Shown here: one piece after another, positions 1-5,352 of the stretch
Layout of the letters: each line of letters opens with the position of its first letter
Position numbering within the stretch: position 1 is the first letter of the stretch
Assembly (NCBI GenBank): GCA_937874815.1
Contig: CALNBW010000293.1
Coordinates: 1-5,352, forward strand
Origin: an uncultured Bacillota bacterium
GTDB taxonomy: Bacteria > Bacillota > UBA994 > UBA5500
Length of the DNA stretch: 5,352 bases
Direction of reading: 5' to 3'
The notes under the pieces: generated by a model
What the model was told of the DNA's origin: nothing
Database searches by the model: none
Seen by the model: only the letters and a program-made list of their open reading frames with translations
Position numbers and translations under genes: made by a program

Positions 1-1
1 C

Positions 2-850
2 ATCAAGAAACGTAGTCAGATGGCAGATGTTTGGAAGCGTCTACGGAAAAATCGCCTCGCCATTTTTGGCATGGTTATTTTGGGGCTGTTGCTCTTCGTG
101 GCAGTTTTTGCAGACTTCATCGCGCCTTACCCCTATGACTACCAGGATTACGATAATGCACTCCAGCCTCCATCATGGAAACATTGGATGGGTACTGACA
201 ACTTCGGGCGAGATATCCTTAGCCGTGTAATCCACGGTTCCCGTATTTCACTCAAGATCGGCTTTATCTCCTTGACGGGAGGTGCCTTGGTTGGGTGTAT
301 ACTTGGTGCGATCGCCGGCTTCTTCGGGGGCGCGCTAGATACAGTAATCATGCGTTTTTCCGACATCTTGATGTCAATCCCGCGCACTGTCTTAGCCATA
401 TCCATAGCCACGACGTTAGGGCCGGGTCTGACAAATGCAATGATTGCAGTGGCCATTAGCTCGGTTCCCAACTTCGCTCGCGTTGTGCGTGCATCCACCC
501 TGACAGTTAAGGATGAGGAATATGTAGAGGCGGCCAGAGCAATTGGTGCTAGTAATACACGCATCATTGCTAAGTATATTTTCCCGAATGTCATGGCGCC
601 AATAATCGTACAGGCTACGCTAGGTGTTGGTACAGCCATTATCCTGGCTGCCTCGCTCAGTTTCTTAGGGTTAGGCATTCAACCACCTACTCCGGAATGG
701 GGCGGAATGCTCTCCGCAGCGAGGGGTTACATGCGCGACTACGGTTACATGGTGCTTTTCCCCGGTCTGGCCATCATGGTTACAGTGCTGGCGCTTAATC
801 TCTTTGGAGATGGACTAAGGGACGCTCTTGACCCGAAGTTGAAGAAATAG
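2..850 (+). CDS. DppC/OppC-type ABC transporter permease, 5' end cut by window
   Basis: Inner-membrane permease of a peptide/nickel-class (PepT family) ABC importer; it would pair with a DppB-type permease to form the channel. Numbering from the ATG at 20 (276 residues): a basic N-terminus (WKRLRKNRLA) leads into a first membrane helix at about 14-35, followed by the family hallmark GTDNFGRD at 58-65 in the periplasmic/outer segment. Further hydrophobic segments lie at about 81-103, 123-148, 192-218 and 245-264. The EAA loop that docks on the ATPases is at 170-189 (EAARAIGA... ending YIFPN). The frame stays open to the left edge, reading IKKRSQ before that Met, and no Shine-Dalgarno sequence precedes position 20. 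KKRSQ-like residues are common at the N-terminus of this family, so the real start probably lies upstream. The ATG at 20 is the only usable start inside the window. The substrate cannot be told from the permease, so no symbol is given. Confidence 0.93.
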   Translation: MKKRSQMADVWKRLRKNRLAIFGMVILGLLLFVAVFADFIAPYPYDYQDYDNALQPPSWKHWMGTDNFGRDILSRVIHGSRISLKIGFISLTGGALVGCILGAIAGFFGGALDTVIMRFSDILMSIPRTVLAISIATTLGPGLTNAMIAVAISSVPNFARVVRASTLTVKDEEYVEAARAIGASNTRIIAKYIFPNVMAPIIVQATLGVGTAIILAASLSFLGLGIQPPTPEWGGMLSAARGYMRDYGYMVLFPGLAIMVTVLALNLFGDGLRDALDPKLKK

Positions 851-856
851 GGAGAG
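851..856 (+). promoter_or_regulatory. Ribosome binding site of the DppD-type ATPase
   Basis: GGAGAG directly follows the permease stop codon and sits 7 bases before the ATG at 864. It is a good Shine-Dalgarno match and fixes that ATG as the start. Confidence 0.75.
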
Positions 857-863
857 TTGACAT

Positions 864-1868
864 ATGGAAAACAATAAGTTGTTGTCAGTCAGGAATCTGA
901 CCATTCATTACATTACGGATGACGGCGTAGTTAAGGCGGTAAACGATATCAGTTTCGATTTGGATAAAGGGGAAACCCTCGGCCTCGTAGGTGAAACAGG
1001 TGCTGGGAAGACAACAGCCGCCCTTGGCCTTATGCGCCTTGTGCCTGATCCACCCGGGAAGATTATTGAAGGCCAGATAATCTTTGATGGCAATGATCTG
1101 CTTGAAGAGAGCAATCTGCGGATGCGCCTCAGGAGAGGGCGAGACCTCTCTATGATCTTTCAGGATCCCATGACTTCACTCAACCCTGTGCTAACAGTTG
1201 GTGAGCAAATTGCAGAAGTCATCCGGTTACACGAGAAGACTTCTGCAGCAGAGGCACATAAGAAGGCGGCGGAGATGTTGGAAACAGTAGGCATTCCTGC
1301 CGAGCGCATGGACGAGTATCCCCACCAGTTTTCAGGCGGCATGAAACAGCGAGTAGTTATTGCCATGGCCCTAGCGTGTAACCCGCAATTAATCATTGCG
1401 GACGAACCCACAACTGCGCTGGACGTGACGATTCAGGCCCAGGTATTAGCGCTTATGGGAGAACTGCAGCGTAAGTATCAGACAGCGATGATCCTTATTA
1501 CCCATGACTTGGGAGTGGTGGCGGAAAACTGCGACAGGGTGGCTATCATGTACGCGGGGCAGATTGTGGAAAGCGGCCCTATCGAAGATATTTATGATAA
1601 TACAAAGCATCCATATACTAAGGGGCTGTTTGGCTCCCTCCCAAACATCGGAACCAGGGTGCGGCGGTTAAATCCTATTTATGGGCTTATGCCTGACCCG
1701 GTCGCCCTGCCAACCGGCTGCCCTTTCCACCCCAGATGCAAAAGCAAGAAGCCTGAGTGCGAATCTATCGTACCATGGGATATTGAAGTCTCTCCCGGTC
1801 ATTTTGTGAAATGCCTTCTATTTGTAGAGAATGATGTGCCGGAAGAGGGGGGAGAGCAGCATGGCTAA
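864..1868 (+). CDS. DppD/OppD-type ABC transporter ATP-binding protein
   Basis: Cytoplasmic ATPase subunit (334 residues, normal family length) that powers the importer with the downstream DppF-type partner. All nucleotide-binding motifs are present and canonical: Walker A GETGAGKT at 43-50, Q-loop Q100 in FQDPMTSLNP, signature FSGGMKQR at 156-163, Walker B LIIADE at 176-181 with catalytic E181, D-loop TALD at 184-187, and switch His H214 in LITHD. The C-terminal oligopeptide-transporter extension (about 235-320) contains KHPYTKGL and four cysteines, C286, C292, C299 and C317. Cysteines in this extension are known to hold a [4Fe-4S] cluster in some DppD/OppD proteins; a cluster here is inferred. 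The start is set by GGAGAG 7 bases upstream, and the gene lies 13 bases after the permease. Its 3' end overlaps the next gene by 8 bases, which suggests translational coupling. Confidence 0.96.
   Translation: MENNKLLSVRNLTIHYITDDGVVKAVNDISFDLDKGETLGLVGETGAGKTTAALGLMRLVPDPPGKIIEGQIIFDGNDLLEESNLRMRLRRGRDLSMIFQDPMTSLNPVLTVGEQIAEVIRLHEKTSAAEAHKKAAEMLETVGIPAERMDEYPHQFSGGMKQRVVIAMALACNPQLIIADEPTTALDVTIQAQVLALMGELQRKYQTAMILITHDLGVVAENCDRVAIMYAGQIVESGPIEDIYDNTKHPYTKGLFGSLPNIGTRVRRLNPIYGLMPDPVALPTGCPFHPRCKSKKPECESIVPWDIEVSPGHFVKCLLFVENDVPEEGGEQHG
1847..1854 (+). promoter_or_regulatory. Strong ribosome binding site of the DppF-type ATPase
   Basis: GGGGGGAG lies inside the end of the upstream ATPase gene, 6 bases before the ATG at 1861. 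It chooses that ATG over the in-frame ATG at 1831, which would add ten residues (MMCRKRGESS) not seen in the family. The N-terminus beginning MAKLLEVQDLKKYF is the usual DppF form. Confidence 0.75.
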
Positions 1869-2820
1869 ACTGCTAGAAGTTCAAGACCTCAAGAAATACT
1901 TCAAGACGCCACGCGGTATGTTACATGCGGTTGACGGTGTTAGTTTCACTATTGAGCGGGGGCAGACGTTAGGCGTGGTTGGTGAATCTGGCTGTGGAAA
2001 ATCAACTCTAGGCAGGGTGATTATTCGGCTGCCGGATGCTACTGACGGCAAGGTGTATTTCGAAGGGGAAGACATTACTAAGATCCGAAACACACAGTTG
2101 CTGCGGCAACAAATGCAGATCATTTTTCAGGACCCCTTTGCCTCACTAAATCCAAGAATGACTGTAAGCGAAACTATTGCGGAGCCATTGAGAATTCATG
2201 GCCTTGTTCGTGACCGGAGTGGAATTGACAAGCGCGTCTATGAGCTTATGGATACGGTGGGGTTGGCAAGCCGCTTTGTTAACTCTTATCCTCATGAACT
2301 TGATGGTGGACGTCGCCAAAGAATAGGCATCGCCCGCGCGCTTGCTCTTGAGCCAAAATTCATCGTCTGTGATGAGCCTGTTTCTGCTCTAGACGTATCA
2401 ATTCAGGCACAGATTCTTAACCTCATGCAGGACTTGCAGGAGGAAAACGGTTTTACCTATATGTTCATTACCCATGATCTTTCAGTGGTAAAGCATATTT
2501 CTAACGATATTATGGTTATGTACCTGGGCATGGTCGTGGAAAAGGGCGAAGCGGATGAGTTATTTGACCGCCCCTTACACCCTTATACAAAGGCTCTCTT
2601 GGCCGCAATTCCAGAGCCTAGCGTGAGAAAGAGTAGGGAGCGCACACTCCTTAGGGGTGAGATTACATCACCCATTGACCCAAAACCGGGGTGCCGCTTC
2701 GCTGCCCGCTGCCCTTATGCGAAAGAAGCCTGTTTCTCCTCTTATCCAGCGTTAGAAGAGGTGCTGCCAGAGCGTTTTGTGGCCTGCCACTTTTCACGCG
2801 AGATAAACCAGCTGTGCTAG
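1861..2820 (+). CDS. DppF/OppF-type ABC transporter ATP-binding protein
   Basis: Second cytoplasmic ATPase of the importer, 319 residues from the ATG at 1861. Motifs: Walker A GESGCGKST at 41-49, Q-loop Q90 in FQDPFASLNP, Walker B FIVCDE at 167-172 with catalytic E172, D-loop SALD at 175-178, and switch His H205 in FITHD. The signature motif is LDGGRRQR at 147-154, where the usual form is SGGQ; the Ser is replaced by Asp and Gln by Arg. I recall this variant from clostridial DppF-type proteins, so it is probably a lineage trait and not damage. The C-terminal extension has HPYTKALL at 240-247 and cysteines C278, C284, C291 and C309, spaced exactly as in the DppD-type partner. The first 8 bases overlap the end of the upstream gene (ATGGCTAA holds both the start and the TAA stop), consistent with coupled translation and equal production of both ATPases. 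Another in-frame ATG at 1831 is possible but less likely. Confidence 0.96.
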   Translation: MAKLLEVQDLKKYFKTPRGMLHAVDGVSFTIERGQTLGVVGESGCGKSTLGRVIIRLPDATDGKVYFEGEDITKIRNTQLLRQQMQIIFQDPFASLNPRMTVSETIAEPLRIHGLVRDRSGIDKRVYELMDTVGLASRFVNSYPHELDGGRRQRIGIARALALEPKFIVCDEPVSALDVSIQAQILNLMQDLQEENGFTYMFITHDLSVVKHISNDIMVMYLGMVVEKGEADELFDRPLHPYTKALLAAIPEPSVRKSRERTLLRGEITSPIDPKPGCRFAARCPYAKEACFSSYPALEEVLPERFVACHFSREINQLC

Positions 2821-2832
2821 TTGGTAGAGACG

Positions 2833-4092
2833 ATGACTAGGTTACTATCTTATGATGTTGTAGTTGTGGGAGGCGGCGTCGCGGGGTTTGCTGCGGCGCT
2901 CGGCTCCGCAGAAGCTGGGGCTAAGACGCTGCTAATTGAGCGAGGTGCGTTTCTCGGTGGTATTGGCACTCAGTCTGGAGTGGCTACCTTCTGTGGCTTC
3001 TATGACGGCTCGGAACCGCCCATACCGCTTGTGGGCGGGGTGGGGCAGATGGTCATAGGGCGGCTTGCTGCACTCGGTGAAGACATCACCCCGGCACCCA
3101 ACTCATCATCCTATTTGCTTTTTGACTATGATATCGAGACTCTGAAACTTGCATTGGATAGCTTGATAGCGGAGTCCGAAGCAAATCTGCTTCTGCATAC
3201 ACACGTAGTAGATGCGTTAGTCAGGGATGATAACATAGTTGAGCTTGTTTGTGTTGATGATGAAGGCCGGTTCTTTGTCCGGGCCGACGCCTTTGTAGAC
3301 GCAACTGGTGATGCGAACCTTGCTAGGATGGCGGGGAGCCCGACACTCTATGGCGAGAATGGGAAGACTCAAATGGCCTCGTTAGTCATGTGGGTAGGAG
3401 GAATCGAACCCGGGAACAATTACTCCGCGGAGCGCCTGGAGCAGGCTCTGCGCAAGGCGAAAGAAGCTGGCATTGGTCCCATGACTAAGATGCGTGCATA
3501 TGTGCGTCCCTACACGAAGGGCAATATCGTCATATTAAATCTGCCTAATTATCCACTACGAGCAGTGGATGGAGCAAGCCTGACTAAGGCTGAGCAAACT
3601 GCTCGTCAGCTTGCTCACACTTATATCCGCGCCCTCCGTGCCTACATGCCCGGGATGGAGAACTGCTTCTTGTTACGTACCGGCCCTAAAATTGGCATAA
3701 GAGAGTCGCGCCGCTTCGTTTGTGAAAGGACATTGACCTTTGCAGAGGCTTATGCAGCTACTCGTTCGCCTGATAGCATTGCCCGTGCTGGCTGGGTATT
3801 TGAGGCCCATGAGCGGCCGGAGCAGATGTCAACCAACCTGCACGTGCATGAACGCTCCTACTTTAGTATCCCAATCGGTTGCATTAAAGCAGCCTCTCCA
3901 GCTAACTTATGGTGTGCCGGCCGCATTATAGGGGTTGACCGTCAAACTCTCTCTTCTGTGCGGGTAATGGGAACCAGTTTCGCCACTGGGCAGGCGGCCG
4001 GAGTAGCTGCTGCTTTGACCCGAAATCAGCCTACGTATGATACGCCTGCAGTTCAGGCAGAACTGCTGCGCCAGGGTGCGCTGCCGCTTTGA
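2833..4092 (+). CDS. FAD-dependent oxidoreductase (FAD_oxidored family)
   Basis: Predicted soluble flavoprotein of the FAD_oxidored type (Pfam PF12831), 419 residues from the ATG at 2833. The reaction and substrate are unknown for most members. Numbering from that ATG: an N-terminal Rossmann strand with GGGVAG at 13-18, then the ribose-binding acidic residue E36 in LLIER; FLGGIGTQSG at 40-49, matching the family's FLGG segment; VDATGD at 155-160, the second FAD-contact motif; GIRESRR at 288-294, typical of the family; and a C-terminal FAD-closing region at about 343-395 with CAGR and TGQAAGVAA. No signal peptide, membrane helix or iron-sulphur cysteine cluster is visible. The start is uncertain: a TTG at 2821 directly abuts the DppF-type stop and would add four residues. 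Neither start has a good Shine-Dalgarno sequence, so translation is probably coupled to the upstream gene. The gene ends in tandem stops, TGA TAG. Its place after the importer suggests that it acts on the imported compound; this is inference. Confidence 0.9.
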   Translation: MTRLLSYDVVVVGGGVAGFAAALGSAEAGAKTLLIERGAFLGGIGTQSGVATFCGFYDGSEPPIPLVGGVGQMVIGRLAALGEDITPAPNSSSYLLFDYDIETLKLALDSLIAESEANLLLHTHVVDALVRDDNIVELVCVDDEGRFFVRADAFVDATGDANLARMAGSPTLYGENGKTQMASLVMWVGGIEPGNNYSAERLEQALRKAKEAGIGPMTKMRAYVRPYTKGNIVILNLPNYPLRAVDGASLTKAEQTARQLAHTYIRALRAYMPGMENCFLLRTGPKIGIRESRRFVCERTLTFAEAYAATRSPDSIARAGWVFEAHERPEQMSTNLHVHERSYFSIPIGCIKAASPANLWCAGRIIGVDRQTLSSVRVMGTSFATGQAAGVAAALTRNQPTYDTPAVQAELLRQGALPL

Positions 4093-4161
4093 TAGTTATG
4101 CCATTGTTATCTGTTCTACTCGCACACGGACGAAATCCAGGTTTAAAGGATGTGTTGAAGG
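4093..4161 (+). other. 69-base gap between oxidoreductase and MmgE/PrpD genes
   Basis: This is the longest non-coding stretch in the window. I see no hairpin followed by a T-run, so no intrinsic terminator, and no convincing -35/-10 pair. Apart from the ribosome binding site near its right end nothing is recognised. Read-through from the upstream genes is the simplest reading. Confidence 0.5.
4145..4150 (+). promoter_or_regulatory. Probable ribosome binding site of the MmgE/PrpD gene
   Basis: AAAGGA lies 11 bases before the ATG at 4162, slightly far but usable. A second purine run, GAAGG at 4157-4161, touches the start codon and is too close to serve. An in-frame TGA at 4156-4158 rules out any start further upstream. 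Confidence 0.45.
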
Positions 4162-5352
4162 ATGGGAAAAACTTATCTCGAGACAATAGTAGAATACTTT
4201 CATTCGTATAACGTGCAGGATATTGATGCCCAGTCGCTACATCAGGCAAAGCGGTGCCTAATTGATTATCTGGGCTGTAGCATTTACGCAGCTAAACACG
4301 ACTGCTGTCCGGGTTTGCTAGACTTGATTGCAGATATGGGCCCGGGTAAGGGGATGGCCAGCATCTGGGGCAAGCCAGAATTAACATCCCCAGCGTTAGC
4401 AGCCTTTGCGAACGCGGCTCGTACTTCGAATATTGAGCTAGATGATTGCTCTGCCATTGGTGCATCGGTGCACCCGGGAGTATATGTTTGGTCAGCGGCT
4501 CTTGCTGCCTGGGAGAATTCAGGAGCTAATGTCGAAGATGTTCTGAGGGCAGTAGTTTTTGGCTACGACGTTTGTCTTCGTATGGGGCTCATGGCTACTG
4601 ACAAAGTTCGCGAGTTAGGCCTGCACGGCCCAGGGCTTGTTGGTGGGCTTGGTGCGGCTGCTACGGCAGGCCTACTATATGGGCTTAACATAGAACAGCT
4701 GCATAATGCACTTGCGCTGACAGCATCGCTCTTGCCAGTCTGTCCTTTCGTCAGTTTCTTGGAAGGCGCGGACGCTAAGGATTTCTACGGCGGCTGGGGT
4801 GCTTATCTGGGGATGATAGCAGTAGAAGGTGCAAAAAAAGGCCTTACGGGGCCGGCTCATATCTTAGATGGGCCTAAGTCTCTTAACGCTATATTTGCGG
4901 GACAGAAAGGTACCGATGTGAAACCCGGGGAACATTTCTTCATAAATGATACTTCTTTTAAGGAGTTTTCCGCTTGTCACTCAGTGCATCCAGCTATGAC
5001 AGTGATTCTAGACCTGCAGGCAAAGCATTCCATCGATCCGCAGCAAATTGCTGAGATAACTGTTGCCACCTATCCTTATTCCTACGAGTTGGATCAAGGC
5101 GTTGGGGCAGAGCTCAACCCGTCTTCAGCTAGGCTTTCGCTAAGCTATACCGTAGCATATGCGTTAATTGAGGGTAGGCTTTCTCCTGACGCCTTTACCC
5201 CTGAGAAATTGCGTGATGATAGATACCTAGCTCTGCGCAACAGAGTTATAGTGAAGAAGTATGATGCCTACGGCACTGGGCCATTTGGCATCCGCGGCAG
5301 CATTGTTACTATTCGAATGCGCGATGGTGCGGTTATACGAGGTGAGACAGAT
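4162..5352 (+). CDS. MmgE/PrpD-family protein, 3' end cut by window
   Basis: Member of the MmgE/PrpD family, which includes 2-methylcitrate dehydratase (PrpD), cis-aconitate decarboxylase and iminodisuccinate epimerase; all act on small polycarboxylates without a redox cofactor. The 397 codons present are open to the window edge. The family is usually about 450-480 residues, so roughly the last 50-80 are missing. Family landmarks: AKRCLIDYLGCSI at 29-41; the active-site loop ELDDCS...HPG at 92-106 with H104; the following helix with SAALAAWENSG and GYDVCLRM at 134-141; GLHGPG at 153-158 with H155; the ADAKDFYGGWGAYLG segment at 203-217 with K206; GLTGP...LDGPKS at 227-240; K267-FSAC272-HSVH276; and the small second domain from about 295 (EITVATYPYSYEL). 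H104, H155 and K206 fall where active-site residues of cis-aconitate decarboxylase lie. The usual DDTH-like motif reads DDCS here. The start is the first possible codon after an in-frame TGA. The exact reaction cannot be assigned. Confidence 0.93.
   Translation, partial: MGKTYLETIVEYFHSYNVQDIDAQSLHQAKRCLIDYLGCSIYAAKHDCCPGLLDLIADMGPGKGMASIWGKPELTSPALAAFANAARTSNIELDDCSAIGASVHPGVYVWSAALAAWENSGANVEDVLRAVVFGYDVCLRMGLMATDKVRELGLHGPGLVGGLGAAATAGLLYGLNIEQLHNALALTASLLPVCPFVSFLEGADAKDFYGGWGAYLGMIAVEGAKKGLTGPAHILDGPKSLNAIFAGQKGTDVKPGEHFFINDTSFKEFSACHSVHPAMTVILDLQAKHSIDPQQIAEITVATYPYSYELDQGVGAELNPSSARLSLSYTVAYALIEGRLSPDAFTPEKLRDDRYLALRNRVIVKKYDAYGTGPFGIRGSIVTIRMRDGAVIRGETD

Noticed and set aside
148..678. 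A 176-codon open frame on the - strand opposite the permease
   Set aside because: It lies wholly inside the well-supported permease gene, its translation resembles no family I know, and it is a composition shadow of the + strand gene.
1831..1860. An in-frame upstream ATG that would lengthen the DppF-type ATPase by ten residues
   Set aside because: The extra residues MMCRKRGESS do not look like the family, and the strong ribosome binding site sits between this ATG and the one at 1861, favouring the later start.
4048..4066. Perfect 7-base inverted repeat GCAGTTC-AGGCA-GAACTGC near the end of the oxidoreductase gene
   Set aside because: It could form a small hairpin, but it encodes ordinary C-terminal residues (AVQAELL), has no T-run after it and lies before the stop codon, so it is not a convincing terminator or regulatory site.
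4031..4249. A 72-codon - strand open frame spanning the gap before the MmgE/PrpD gene
   Set aside because: It overlaps the ends of two convincing + strand genes, has no recognisable protein features and no clear ribosome binding site, so it is probably chance.
4675..4860. A 61-codon - strand open frame inside the MmgE/PrpD gene
   Set aside because: It is opposite conserved family segments of the + strand gene, which explain the sequence fully.

Overview
The window holds five genes, all on the + strand, tightly packed and apparently co-directional in one operon: the C-terminal bulk of a DppC/OppC-type ABC permease, two ABC ATPases of the DppD and DppF types, a soluble FAD-dependent oxidoreductase, and an MmgE/PrpD-family protein that runs off the right edge. 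Base composition looks roughly balanced. The purine-rich ribosome binding sites and protein wording (for example the LDGGRRQR signature variant in the DppF-type ATPase) suggest an anaerobic Firmicute of the Clostridia or a relative. That placement is an impression from sequence style and was not tested.

Layout. Positions 2-850: permease, true start probably left of the window. Positions 864-1868: DppD-type ATPase, 13 bases after the permease stop and preceded by a good ribosome binding site. Positions 1861-2820: DppF-type ATPase, overlapping the previous gene by 8 bases. Positions 2833-4092: FAD-dependent oxidoreductase, with a possible TTG start at 2821 directly after the DppF-type stop. Positions 4093-4161: a 69-base gap, the only sizeable non-coding stretch, with no terminator or promoter that I can see. 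Positions 4162-5352: MmgE/PrpD-family protein, 397 codons present and no stop yet. No RNA genes, mobile elements, CRISPR arrays or significant repeats were seen.

How the genes may work together. The permease and two ATPases are the inner-membrane half of a peptide/nickel/opine-class (PepT family) importer. The second permease (DppB type) and the substrate-binding protein (DppA type) would be expected to the left. Such importers carry peptides, but also metal chelates, opines and other amino-acid-derived carboxylates. Following the importer with a flavin oxidoreductase and a MmgE/PrpD protein (a family with 2-methylcitrate dehydratase, cis-aconitate decarboxylase and iminodisuccinate epimerase) looks like an uptake-plus-catabolism operon for a carboxylated substrate. 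The substrate cannot be read from this sequence. The features most worth a second look are this gene combination, the altered active-site loop of the MmgE/PrpD protein, and the paired four-cysteine motifs and unequal signature motifs of the two ATPases.
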